Shown here: positions 47,484 to 56,422 of the stretch, piece after piece
Layout: each line of letters opens with the position of its first letter
Position numbering within the stretch: the stretch's first letter is position 1
Source: Mesorhizobium sp. GbtcB19
GTDB lineage: Bacteria; Pseudomonadota; Alphaproteobacteria; Rhizobiales; Rhizobiaceae
DNA length: 64,000 nucleotides
NCBI RefSeq assembly: GCF_019091085.1
Contig: NZ_JAGXJY010000002.1
Coordinates: forward strand, 159,683-223,682
Direction of reading: 5' to 3'
Notes under the pieces: generated by a model
The model's database searches: none
Seen by the model: the letters and a program-made list of their open reading frames with translations, nothing else
Told to the model about the DNA's origin: nothing
Position numbers and translations under genes: made by a program

Positions 47484-48455
47484 TTAACGCGCGACCGGCT
47501 TGCCGCCAAACTCAATATCGCCAGCAAGCTTGCTTCGACCCTCGACAAGCTGGCGCTGCAATGCCACCAACATGGCCTTGCCGAGCTCATCCGGCGCCTC
47601 GCAGTTCGTCGAAACGCGGTAATAGTTGTCGACCTCAAAGGCCAGACCGATCGCGAGCAACTCGACGTCGCCGGTGGCCTCCAGATGCCGAACCACTTGC
47701 AAGAGATGGTCATGGAGATAGCGCGGGCCATTGGCTTGAAGCGTTGAATCATCCACTGGCGCCCCATCAGAAATGACAAGCAGTATTTTGCGGGCTTCAG
47801 GACGTTCCCGCAGCCGCCCAGCGGCCCATTCGATAGCTTCACCGTCAATGTTTTCCTTGAGCAGATCCGGCCGCAACATCGGCTTGATAGTGTGACCGAT
47901 GCTGCTCTGCCGCGTGTCGCTGGCATCGCGGTATACGATATGAAGCAGGTCGTTCAGCCTGCCTGGATTTTTAGGTCGGCCATCCGCATCCCAGGTGTGC
48001 CGCGAATTCCCACCGCGCCAAGTGCGCGTGGTGAAGCCCAGCACTTCAACCTTTGTGCAGAGCGTCCTCAGGAACTCCTGCGCGATGTCGACGGAAGCGG
48101 CTGTATACAGTATTTTTTGGCCACGCATCGATCCGGACTGATCGACGAGAATGGAAACCACGGTGTTGGCCAGGTCGGAGGGCGACAAATTGGTCCGGAC
48201 TTCCGCAGCCGCGTCCGACGCCAAGATCAGGTGCTTCGTTCGCCAGCCGGCAAGGCCGCTCTCCAACTCGTCCCATGCGGCGTCAAGCGCGGCTTTGTTT
48301 TTTTCCGAGAGCGGACCGATGGCGCTGGGCAGAGTGGAACTCGGCACGATGCAGTCGTGAAGAGTGACATAGGCGTGATAGCCGATTGTCGTAGTGTCGC
48401 CACGCGGCGCGGCAACAAACAACGACCTGAAGCGCTTGCCCAGCCCCCGCAGCAA
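47484..48455 (-). CDS. CobT-like von Willebrand A domain protein, apparently N-terminally truncated
   Basis: A 323-residue ORF matching only the C-terminal, VWA-bearing half of CobT (cobaltochelatase). MIDAS motif ILVDQSGSMRGQ and LLVISDGAPVDD; SIGHTIKPMLRPDLLKENIDGEAIEWAAGRLRERPEARKIL follows the CobT pattern. Full CobT is about 600 residues. The only start is a TTG at 48455, 7 bp after the hemB stop, in a frame that begins within an 11-bp direct repeat of the hemB 3' end. GC and codon use are lower than hemB. Not enough evidence for cobalt insertion; may be a stand-alone VWA protein or a fragment. Confidence 0.68.
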   Translation of the reverse strand: MLRGLGKRFRSLFVAAPRGDTTTIGYHAYVTLHDCIVPSSTLPSAIGPLSEKNKAALDAAWDELESGLAGWRTKHLILASDAAAEVRTNLSPSDLANTVVSILVDQSGSMRGQKILYTAASVDIAQEFLRTLCTKVEVLGFTTRTWRGGNSRHTWDADGRPKNPGRLNDLLHIVYRDASDTRQSSIGHTIKPMLRPDLLKENIDGEAIEWAAGRLRERPEARKILLVISDGAPVDDSTLQANGPRYLHDHLLQVVRHLEATGDVELLAIGLAFEVDNYYRVSTNCEAPDELGKAMLVALQRQLVEGRSKLAGDIEFGGKPVAR

Positions 48456-48461
48456 TGTCGC

Positions 48462-49493
<1,032 letters not shown>

Positions 49494-49580
49494 CGCCTAA
49501 ACTCTCTTTTTCGCCGGGCTTTTACCACGCGTCTTAGCCGCTGACCAATGCGACACGATTGTGCCAGGGCTGATCGCGGG

Positions 49581-49752
49581 TTCCTCGCCTCCGCCGGAGG
49601 CGGGGGAGAGGTGTCCGCGAAGCGGACGGAGAGGGGGCTTTCGTAGGGCGGAGAGTCTTCCAATACGAGGTGCTTTTGCCGACGGAACCGGCGCTCCCCC
49701 TCTCCGTCTCGGCTTCGCCGAGCCACCTCTCTCCACTTCGTGGGGCGAGGAA
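49581..49752. repeat. Palindromic intergenic element of a second family (~172 bp)
   Basis: Perfect end inverted repeats TTCCTCGCC (49581-49589) and GGCGAGGAA (49744-49752). Inside, CGCGAAGCGGACGGAGAGGG (from about 49617) has a near-complement CCCTCTCCGTCTCGGCTTCG; the small hairpins CTCCGCCGGAG and CCACTTCGTGG cap it. It does not share the CTTCTCCCCTTG ends of the other elements. It lies between hemB and the DUF2066 gene stop. Confidence 0.78.
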
Positions 49753-49755
49753 CGC

Positions 49756-50568
49756 CTAAGGCTGCCCGTGCCCCGACAGGATCTGCGCCGCGCCTCTTAT
49801 CGCAACCCGAAACGCTTCATCGAAGCTGACGCCGCGCACCTGCCAGCGATAGGTCTTGCCGTGATCGGCCAGCCGCCAGTCGGCGACCCAGCCGAGCTCC
49901 TTGTCGCTCCACACGATACCGCCGGCGAGCGCGCGGGCCGCGCCGGCCTTCTTCGCAAGCTGGTCTAGTTTCCCCATGTCGGCCGTAGCGAGCGCCTTCT
50001 CGTCGAGCTCGCCAAGCTGCCCGGTCTTTGGAAAGCTGACGCGCATCAGCAGAGGAGCGGCGGCGTTGGCGAAGGATTCGCGCATCGCGTTACCGCGTTC
50101 CTCGTCGGGCGTCAGCACGAAATGCCGCGAGCCCTGCTCGGCGGTCATGAAGACCTCGATCAGCGGCCGTGCACCCAGCCATGGCCGGCTGCCGAGCTGC
50201 GCCAGCAGCTTGTCTATGACTGCCGGCTTATAGAGACAGGTCAGGTCATGCGGCCGGTCATGCGTGCCTTGCTCGTCATGGATCGGGATGCCTTCGAGCC
50301 GGTCGTGGTAGCGGAAGGACTGGACGAAGTCGGCCGCCTTGTCGCGCAGCGCCAATATCTCCGGCTTCTGCGTCAGCCGCTGGTCGCCCGAGACCTTGAC
50401 CAGTACTTTGTCCAGGCATTCGCGAAAGCCGATCTGCCGGTTGACCTCTCCAGTGCCGGTGACGATCGCCTGCGCCTGGTAGAGCTCAGGGATCGTCGCG
50501 GCATGCGCGGCAACTCCCGGCGCCAGGAGGCCAACCAGTCCAACCACGAAGCGAGAAATTCCAGGCAT
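49756..50568 (-). CDS. DUF2066-domain exported protein
   Basis: A 270-residue protein from ATG 50568 with a signal peptide (SRFVVGLVGLLAPGVAAHA, cleaved before ATIPELYQ). The rest matches DUF2066: IVTGTGEVNRQIGFRECLDKVLVKVSGDQRL, RPWLGARPLIEVFMTAEQGSRHFVL, and the closing VADWRLADHGKTYRWQVRGVSFDEAFRVAIRGAAQIL. Role unknown, conserved in Rhizobiales. Upstream frame extension is noncoding. Confidence 0.82.
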   Translation of the reverse strand: MPGISRFVVGLVGLLAPGVAAHAATIPELYQAQAIVTGTGEVNRQIGFRECLDKVLVKVSGDQRLTQKPEILALRDKAADFVQSFRYHDRLEGIPIHDEQGTHDRPHDLTCLYKPAVIDKLLAQLGSRPWLGARPLIEVFMTAEQGSRHFVLTPDEERGNAMRESFANAAAPLLMRVSFPKTGQLGELDEKALATADMGKLDQLAKKAGAARALAGGIVWSDKELGWVADWRLADHGKTYRWQVRGVSFDEAFRVAIRGAAQILSGHGQP

Positions 50569-50734
50569 GTCGCTGCTCGAAACCAGTCGGGGCGCGGGCA
50601 CGGTGCTTTGCCGGTTACCTAACATCTGGCGCGACGGCCCGCCAGCGCTGGGATCGCCACCATTGACGCCTCCCCATGCCGCCTTTAGCACTTCTCTCCC
50701 CCGGGCAGGGCGCAGAGAAGGGATTCTCCTGGTG

Positions 50735-51778
50735 ATGGATTTTGGCGGAGGCGACGAGATCCGCTTCGAGCGACTGGGCAGAGCGGGCGTCGTCACATTG
50801 ACACGGCCGAAGGCGCTCAACGCCGTCACGCATTCGATGGTCAAGGCGCTCGGCAAGGCGCTCGATGCCTGGGAAGAGGACGCCGGCGTCGGTGTCGTCG
50901 TCGTCAAGGCCGAGGGCAGGGCGTTTTCCGCCGGCGGCGATATCCTGCACATCTATGAGGCCGGCCGCGCCGGCAGGCCGCCGGTCGATTTCTTTGCCGA
51001 CGAGTACCGGTTGAACGCCCGTATCGCCCGCTTCAGGAAACCCTATGTAGCGCTGATCGACGGCATCGTCATGGGCGGCGGCGTCGGTATCTCCTTCCAC
51101 GGCTCGCATCGCGTGCTGACCGAGAACGCGCAGTTCGCCATGCCCGAGGTCGGCATCGGCTTCTTCCCCGATGTCGGCGGCAGCCATCTGCTGCCGGATC
51201 TCGGCGGCTCGTTCGGCATGTATCTCGGGCTGACGGGAAACCGCATCCGCTATGGCGACGCGCTGTGGTCGGGGCTCGCCACCCACACCGTCAAGGCCGC
51301 GGACCAGGCGGGCCTGCTCGACGAGCTGGCGACGAGCGGCGACGCCAATGCGGAATTGCGCGATTTCTTCGTGCCGGCCAAGCGCGAGACCGAGCGGCAC
51401 GACCTGGAGGCCATCGCTCGCCACTTTTCGCAGCCGTCGCTCGCCGACGTTGTCGCCAGCCTGGAACGGGCCGGGGCAGAAGACGCTTTTGCCGCGAAGA
51501 CGCTGGCGACGCTGAAAACCCGCTCGCCGACCAGCCTCAACATCGCCTGGCGCCAGATCAGCGCGGGATCGACGCTGTCGATGGACGAATGCATGAAGAT
51601 GGAGTTCCGCATCCTGAACCGCATGCTTGCCGGCCATGATTTCTACGAGGGCATCCGCGCCGCCATCATCGACAAGGGCTCGACGCCCGCCTGGCGGCCG
51701 GCGAGCCTGGATGAGGTCAGCGCCGCCGACATCGACGGCTATTTCGCGTCGCTGGGCGATAAGGAACTCGTCCTGTGA
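50735..51778 (+). CDS. Enoyl-CoA hydratase/isomerase family, 3-hydroxyisobutyryl-CoA hydrolase type
   Basis: A 347-residue crotonase-fold protein in the ECH_2 / HIBYL-CoA hydrolase branch. The oxyanion motif is RAFSAGGDILHIYEAG, GIVMGGGVGISFHGS positions the acyl-CoA, and MPEVGIGFFPDVGGSHLLPD has the active Glu and Asp pattern of the hydrolase. It would release 3-hydroxyisobutyrate in valine degradation, but hydratase activity cannot be excluded. Start ATG 50735; stop overlaps the next gene by 4 bp. Confidence 0.87.
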   Translation: MDFGGGDEIRFERLGRAGVVTLTRPKALNAVTHSMVKALGKALDAWEEDAGVGVVVVKAEGRAFSAGGDILHIYEAGRAGRPPVDFFADEYRLNARIARFRKPYVALIDGIVMGGGVGISFHGSHRVLTENAQFAMPEVGIGFFPDVGGSHLLPDLGGSFGMYLGLTGNRIRYGDALWSGLATHTVKAADQAGLLDELATSGDANAELRDFFVPAKRETERHDLEAIARHFSQPSLADVVASLERAGAEDAFAAKTLATLKTRSPTSLNIAWRQISAGSTLSMDECMKMEFRILNRMLAGHDFYEGIRAAIIDKGSTPAWRPASLDEVSAADIDGYFASLGDKELVL

Positions 51779-52197
51779 ACGAAGTGACCTCCAGGCGCGT
51801 GGTGCTGCAGCCCTCGACCACCGAGATCATCTTCGCCTGGTTCCAGCGCGTCATCGCCGGCTACTGCCTGCTGTTCGGCATCCTTTACTGGATCCGCCTG
51901 ATCGGCATTTATCCGGGCGAGCTGTGGCGCTTCGACCTGATGCCGGTGCACTGGCAGGTGGCGGCGGCCATGCTGGCCGTCTTCTTTCCTTTCGCGGCCG
52001 CCGGCCTCTGGATGCTGGCGTCCTGGGGGCCGGTGATCTGGTTCATCTGCGCCGCGACCGAGACGGTGATGTATGCCGGCTTTCCCGATCTCTTCGGCCA
52101 CCGCATCCTGATCGTCGTCTCGCATGCCTGCGTGGCCTTGCTCTACATCGTCTTTCGCGTCACCATCTGGCTGCAGAAGCGCCAGCTGCGCCAATAG
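51775..52197 (+). CDS. DUF6163-type membrane protein
   Basis: A 140-residue protein with four helices (VIAGYCLLFGILYWIRLIGIY, WQVAAAMLAVFFPFAAAGLW, ASWGPVIWFICAATETVMY, ILIVVSHACVALLYIVFRVTIW), a family found mainly in Rhizobiales. Function unknown. Coupled to the hydrolase gene by the 4-bp GTGA overlap. Its TAG stop touches the 49-nt hairpin element that follows. Confidence 0.8.
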   Translation: MNEVTSRRVVLQPSTTEIIFAWFQRVIAGYCLLFGILYWIRLIGIYPGELWRFDLMPVHWQVAAAMLAVFFPFAAAGLWMLASWGPVIWFICAATETVMYAGFPDLFGHRILIVVSHACVALLYIVFRVTIWLQKRQLRQ

Positions 52198-52245
52198 AGC
52201 ATGATGCCGAAAAGCGTGAAGCGGTTTTCGCACGACATCATGCTC
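52197..52245. repeat. 49-nt hairpin element, copy B
   Basis: GAGCATGATG (52197-52206) pairs with CATCATGCTC (52236-52245), with internal pairing of GAAAAGCGTGAAGCGGTTTTC. Matches the reverse complement of 35817-35865 at about 46 of 49 positions. It begins at the last base of the DUF6163 stop codon. Confidence 0.85.
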
Positions 52246-52253
52246 CACTCATA

Positions 52254-52274
52254 AAGCCGGCCGAAGACCGGCTT
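52254..52274 (+). terminator. Possible terminator hairpin after the DUF6163 gene
   Basis: AAGCCGG (52254-52260) pairs with CCGGCTT (52268-52274) over a 7-nt loop; a weak T-containing tail (GATTTCC) follows. The remaining 52275-52498 is AT-richer and contains the ldtR-like promoter region, including TTAGGTTAATTG and repeated TTACCGGTAAG-like symmetry near 52380, without a clear consensus. Confidence 0.45.
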
Positions 52275-52498
52275 CCCGGGCCGATTTCCGAGCCCGTTTA
52301 CCTGCAAAATCCATTGCCTAAATCTTTAGGTTAATTGTTCTTGCTCGGGTGACCGATCGTTAAGCGTCTTCCGAAACCTCTTACCGGTAAGCTCTTGTTA
52401 GCCCTGGCGTTTAAGTCGAATTTTATGAGTATTCGATAGTGTCGCGATCAAGGTGAAAAACAAAAAATCACCAAGGCGACAAACGAGAGGCAAAGACA

Positions 52499-53014
52499 AT
52501 GATCAATTCGCGTCCGGCGGCGAAGACCGCAAACGTATCCGACGATCGCCGCGAGGCTATCCGCTCGCTGTATATGGAATCGCTGCAGCTGGTGGAGCGC
52601 CTGCACCGCCGCCTGCTTGACGTGATCAAGGACGAGTTCGACCGCAACGGCCGTTCCGACATCAACGCCATCCAGGCGCTGCTGCTCTTCAACATCGGCA
52701 ATTCGGAGCTGACCGCCGGCGAGCTGCGTTCGCGTGGCTACTATCTCGGCTCGAACGTCTCCTACAATTTGAAGAAGCTGGTCGACCTCGGCTTCATCAA
52801 CCACCAGCGCTCGCGCATCGACCGCCGTTCGGTGCGCGTCTCGCTGACGCCGAAGGGCAACGAGGTGGCCGACGTGGTGGCCGGCCTCTATGAGCGCCAC
52901 GTCGGCTCGATCGAAGCGGTGGGCGGCATCAACACCGACGAGTTCAAGCAGATGAACCGCGCCCTGCAGCGCCTCGACCGCTTCTGGAACGACACGATCG
53001 CGTATCGGATGTAA
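52499..53014 (+). CDS. ldtR: MarR-family regulator of L,D-transpeptidase (LdtR type)
   Basis: A 171-residue MarR-type regulator that matches LdtR of Rhizobiales (including Liberibacter), where it controls an L,D-transpeptidase and envelope-stress genes. The wHTH is DINAIQALLLFNIGNSELTAGELRSRGYYLGSNVSYNLKKLVDLGFI, the wing RSRIDRRSVRVSLTPKG. ATG 52499 has an AAAGACA-type weak site. The matching transpeptidase gene is at 55011, separated by a foreign-looking segment. Confidence 0.86.
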   Translation: MINSRPAAKTANVSDDRREAIRSLYMESLQLVERLHRRLLDVIKDEFDRNGRSDINAIQALLLFNIGNSELTAGELRSRGYYLGSNVSYNLKKLVDLGFINHQRSRIDRRSVRVSLTPKGNEVADVVAGLYERHVGSIEAVGGINTDEFKQMNRALQRLDRFWNDTIAYRM

Positions 53015-53032
53015 GCGGACACAACGTTTCGA

Positions 53033-53053
53033 GCCGCGCTGAAGAAGCGCGGC
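53033..53053 (+). terminator. Hairpin after the ldtR-like gene
   Basis: GCCGCGCT (53033-53040) pairs perfectly with AGCGCGGC (53046-53053), loop GAAGA; no T tract. A second, imperfect stem (AGGGCCGG/CCGGTCCCT) follows at 53070-53099. The 53100-53472 stretch that follows holds no gene I can support; it includes AT-rich DNA just before the next gene. Confidence 0.5.
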
Positions 53054-53472
53054 CCCGTGGGAAATAGTAGAGGGCCGGTTCCAAGAGGCGCCGGTCCCTG
53101 TCTTCTTGCGATCAGACTTTGGCCTAACGGCGTCACATGCCGCGCAAATCATGAGGTGCAGAAGATCCGGCACCTTCCCAAAGTCCTACGCGCGGAAAAA
53201 CGCGGCGCTAGCACATGCACCCTGCAGGCGGTGGAGCCGATCCCTGCTTCAGCTCCAACAGGCTCATAGGGAAGGTCCGTTGACGGGCTTACGATTTTCC
53301 GTGCCCCTCGTAGTTCCGCAACCGGCGTGATGGGAAACGTGTGAGGGCGATGACCTCTACTACATGAGCAGTGCGTCTTAACTGGGCGCACCAAAATATT
53401 GACATTTAACAATTCCGTAGAAGCTGCTAGCGTCCTTTTGGATCGGGCTTGCCGCGCCGATGGGAGGGGTTA

Positions 53473-54339
53473 ATGCAACATTCCGCTCGTGCGCTCCTTG
53501 TAGGGAGCCTTTTTGTACTTGGAATTTCGTCAGACGCTGCGCCGTCGCAGTCTCCACCAAACACTTTTGAGGGCGCCGAGGATATAGGAGCGTTAGATAT
53601 TGCGAGAACGGTACCAGGTAATGGCTTTCCTTACCTCCCATGTTTGCACCGCGAGGCAAAGGTATTGTTCAACAGCCCGGTCTATTCGAGCGCTTTTTTT
53701 CGTTTCGGTGTGAGCGGCAATCGCGCGCATATCTATATTCACCAGAATGAAAGCCCTCCACAGACATTATGGATGGACACCTACGATGGAAATCGGCACT
53801 TTCTCAAAGAGTATAAAGGGGCTGTTGGGGACACGATTGATGAGGAGTTCACAAGGGGAACCTATTATCTTCAAATACTAACTTCGAGCGGCGTCGCTCA
53901 TAATCCTGACGGGTCAAACAGCGTCGCATTGGATATTGAAGGTTACCCTCCAGAAGTTCCGACCAACAGCCGTCCTGGGACAATCCCGCTTGGCAATTTT
54001 ACCGGGAATCGGAGTGTCGACGGCGCAGTTTCGATCATTCTACGGAGCCACCCGGGCACTGGGGATTGCGCGAAAGGCTACGAATACGTAGACGCTCTTC
54101 ACGTTTACTCGATGAACGCACCCAAGGGGCATTACCAGTTTAGCTTGGCCTACTCGGATTCGTTCGGGTTTAATCCCGGTGAGCTATCTGTTGAAGTGCA
54201 AGGATTGTCGGATTGGATCGACGCAAAAAACGTCGATTGGAACGGTGGCCAGATGGTTTTTAGAGTCGGGTCCCATAGCCCGGTCATGATCGGCGGTGAA
54301 CGCTTCGCTAAGTATCGCGTCAGTATCAACAAGCAGTAA
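53473..54339 (+). CDS. Orphan secreted protein, AT-richer than its surroundings
   Basis: A 288-residue protein from ATG 53473 with an excellent GGGAGGGG site. A signal peptide (MQHSARALLVGSLFVLGISS, then DAAPSQ) precedes a beta-rich domain: FFRFGVSGNRAHIYIHQNES ... EFTRGTYYLQIL resembles bacterial pre-peptidase C-terminal (PPC-like) beta-sandwiches, but the match is weak. The second half (YEYVDALHVYSMNAPKGHYQFSLAYSDSF) may be a second sandwich. Codons frequently end in A/T, unlike neighbours: likely acquired. It stands alone between ldtR-like and transpeptidase genes. Confidence 0.75.
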   Translation: MQHSARALLVGSLFVLGISSDAAPSQSPPNTFEGAEDIGALDIARTVPGNGFPYLPCLHREAKVLFNSPVYSSAFFRFGVSGNRAHIYIHQNESPPQTLWMDTYDGNRHFLKEYKGAVGDTIDEEFTRGTYYLQILTSSGVAHNPDGSNSVALDIEGYPPEVPTNSRPGTIPLGNFTGNRSVDGAVSIILRSHPGTGDCAKGYEYVDALHVYSMNAPKGHYQFSLAYSDSFGFNPGELSVEVQGLSDWIDAKNVDWNGGQMVFRVGSHSPVMIGGERFAKYRVSINKQ

Positions 54340-54487
54340 CTCGCAAGTTGCGTTGCCAGGCTCGCAGTAAAATCCGCTGTCTAAATTAGAAACGTGTTGC
54401 CGGGGCCATCCGTTTCTAATCAGTGTATCTCTAGGGGGCTCAGCCGCTGCACTATCCGGCAAATTGCCGCTTAAAGGGGAGGGCCTC

Positions 54488-54700
54488 ACGCGCTATGTCC
54501 TGCTTGCGATCTCCGCGGTAACCCTCGCCTCCATCCGCTTCCGCCGAGGCCATCTTCCAGAGCCGAAGCCCCGAAGGAAGCCCGACCGAATACCAGATCA
54601 ACGACGTCGACGGTAATGTGGTGCTCGATGCTCGGGTGCGTCCGGCTACGACTATACGATCGAGCAACTCAAAGCCCTCTGCCCGAAACGGATGAAATAA
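54488..54700 (+). pseudogene. Decayed small exported-protein gene
   Basis: A ghost of a small gene: AGGGGAGGG lies just before ACG at 54488 (a lost ATG), then RYVLLAISAVTLASI reads as a signal peptide. A frame change near 54533 gives ASAEAIFQSRSPEGSPTEYQ INDVDGNVVLDAR, and another near 54635 restores the first frame: GASGYDYTIEQLKALCPKRMK before TAA 54698-54700. Two frameshifts plus a start loss make it nonfunctional. The ending with a lone Cys (LCPKR) suggests a small periplasmic protein; no family named. It supports disturbance of this intergenic region. Confidence 0.55.
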
Positions 54701-54738
54701 GAGCAGGTGTGAAAGGCGGCGGCGAGCGGCTGCATCCA

Positions 54739-54760
54739 GGCGATGCAAAAAAGCATCGCC
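54739..54760. terminator. Hairpin terminator in the ldtR-transpeptidase gap
   Basis: GGCGATGC (54739-54746) pairs with GCATCGCC (54753-54760) around six A residues; on the minus strand the loop is TTTTTT. On the plus strand GCCCTTTCTTTC follows. It could end the decayed gene at 54488-54700 or a minus-strand unit at 54771. Confidence 0.5.
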
Positions 54761-54770
54761 GCCCTTTCTT

Positions 54771-54926
54771 TCACCTTCCCGCCGCAAGCAAATCGCGGGC
54801 CAAGGCCACGTTGCCGCCATAATCGCGGGCAATGCGAAGTGTGGGTGATGCTGCGGGCCTGTGCCCTGCGCTCCTTGGAACCTGCGTGGCGGCAGCGCGT
54901 TTCTGGCAGCCGGCGATGGAGGTCAT
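54771..54926 (-). CDS. Doubtful small ORF upstream of the L,D-transpeptidase
   Basis: A 51-codon minus-strand ORF ending RIARDYGGNVALARDLLAAGR, whose tail reads like a real protein C-terminus and is followed within 11 bp by the hairpin at 54739-54760. No recognisable family, no strong ribosome-binding site. It may be a remnant of a longer gene. Low confidence. Confidence 0.22.
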   Translation of the reverse strand: MTSIAGCQKRAAATQVPRSAGHRPAASPTLRIARDYGGNVALARDLLAAGR

Positions 54927-55010
54927 GGTTGGCGAATTGTTAAGTTTGCCACCCCTAGAGTGCGGACAAGCCGCCCGGCAAGCGAATTGAGCGAGAGCGA
55001 TTAAGCAAGA

Positions 55011-56273
55011 ATGTCTGCCATGAGAACCAGCCGCCGTTTCTTCCTCACCGGAGCCTCCGCGCTCGCCGCTGCGATGGTCGCCGGCCATGCCAGCGCGCAG
55101 GACGTGGTCGGGGACATCCTGAAATCCTCTACGCGCGGCAATTGGGACGACCAGTTCGACGCCCGCGCCAGCGACACCAACAAGGTCGCCTCGACGCTGC
55201 CGATCTTCAGCCAGCAGACCGTCGCCTTTACCGAGCAGGCGGTCGCGCAATACCAGAACATCGTCTCGCAGGGTGGCTGGGAGCAGGTTCCCGCGACCAA
55301 GAAATTGCAGCTCGGCGTCGACGATCCGGATGTCGTTCCGCTGCGCAAGCGCCTGATGGTTTCGGGCGACCTGCCGCAGAGCGCCGGCATTTCGACGGCC
55401 TTCGATTCCTATGTCGACTCGGCGGTGAAGCGCTTCCAGCTCCGTCATGGCCTGCCGGCCGACGGCTCGATGGGCAAATACACCTATACGGCGATGAACG
55501 TCTCGGCGCAGATCCGGCTCGGCCAGTTGCAGACCAACCTGCAGCGCCTGAAGGAGAAGGCCGGCACGCTCGGCAGCCGCTATGTGCTGGTCGACATTCC
55601 CGGCGCCCAGATCGAAGCGGTCGAGAACGAGCGCGTCGTGCTGCGCCATACCGCCATCGTCGGCAAGATCGACCGCCAGACGCCGATCGTGAATTCGAAG
55701 ATCAACGAGATCATCGTCAATCCGTACTGGAACGCGCCGGTCTCGATCGTGCGCAAGGACATCATTCCGCTGATGCGGAAGGACCCGAACTACCTCAAGG
55801 AAAGCCACATCCGGCTGTTCGCGCCGGACGGTAGCGAAGTCGATCCGATGAATGTCGACTGGTCGACGGACGATGCCGCGAAATATCGTTTCCGCCAGGA
55901 TCCTGGCAGCAACAACGCCATGGCCTCGGTCAAGATCAACTTCCCGAGCCCGGACGGCGTCTACATGCACGACACGCCGCAGCAGAGCCTGTTCGGCAAG
56001 CTGATGCGCTTCGATTCGTCCGGCTGCGTGCGCGTCCAGAACGTGCGCGACCTCGTCACTTGGATCCTGCGCGACACGCCCGGCTGGGACCGCCAGCATT
56101 TCGAAGCGGCGATCAAGACCGGCGAGAACACGCCGATCAATGTGGTCAATCCTGTGCCGGTGCACTTCCTCTATCTGTCGGCCTGGTCGACCGGCCCGGG
56201 CGTCGTGCAGTTCCGCGACGACATTTACGGCCTCGACGGCGCCCAAGAGCTGCAGATCAGCTCCGCGCAGTAA
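55011..56273 (+). CDS. ldtP: L,D-transpeptidase (YkuD) with peptidoglycan-binding domain, Tat-exported
   Basis: A 420-residue enzyme that crosslinks peptidoglycan stem peptides (3-3 links) or anchors proteins to the wall. The N-terminus TSRRFFLTGASALAAAM is a Tat signal. A PG_binding_1 domain is at about residues 100-165 (VPLRKRLMVSGDLPQ ... AVKRFQLRHGLPADGSMGKYT). The YkuD catalytic domain ends with MHDTPQQSLFGKLMRFDSSGCVRVQNV: catalytic Cys339 in SSGC, with the His in HDTP. Likely the LdtR target. A terminator follows at 56292-56320. The symbol is by analogy to the ldtR/ldtP pair. Confidence 0.9.
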   Translation: MSAMRTSRRFFLTGASALAAAMVAGHASAQDVVGDILKSSTRGNWDDQFDARASDTNKVASTLPIFSQQTVAFTEQAVAQYQNIVSQGGWEQVPATKKLQLGVDDPDVVPLRKRLMVSGDLPQSAGISTAFDSYVDSAVKRFQLRHGLPADGSMGKYTYTAMNVSAQIRLGQLQTNLQRLKEKAGTLGSRYVLVDIPGAQIEAVENERVVLRHTAIVGKIDRQTPIVNSKINEIIVNPYWNAPVSIVRKDIIPLMRKDPNYLKESHIRLFAPDGSEVDPMNVDWSTDDAAKYRFRQDPGSNNAMASVKINFPSPDGVYMHDTPQQSLFGKLMRFDSSGCVRVQNVRDLVTWILRDTPGWDRQHFEAAIKTGENTPINVVNPVPVHFLYLSAWSTGPGVVQFRDDIYGLDGAQELQISSAQ

Positions 56274-56291
56274 GCGTCTGATCCTGAACCC

Positions 56292-56320
56292 AAAAAGGCC
56301 GCTCTCGCAGCGGCCTTTTT
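56292..56320. terminator. Strong terminator after the L,D-transpeptidase
   Basis: AAAAAGGCCGCT (56292-56303) and AGCGGCCTTTTT (56309-56320) form a perfect 12-bp inverted repeat around CTCGC, with the T tract running to TTTTTT. Confidence 0.88.
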
Positions 56321-56422
56321 TGTTTAAGGCGTGTCGAGATTCAAGTCAGGCCGAGTCGGAAGGCATCGCTGGACGCGGCGCGCTCAATTGCGCATGGTCC
56401 GCCAGGGAGCCGGAATCGCGCC

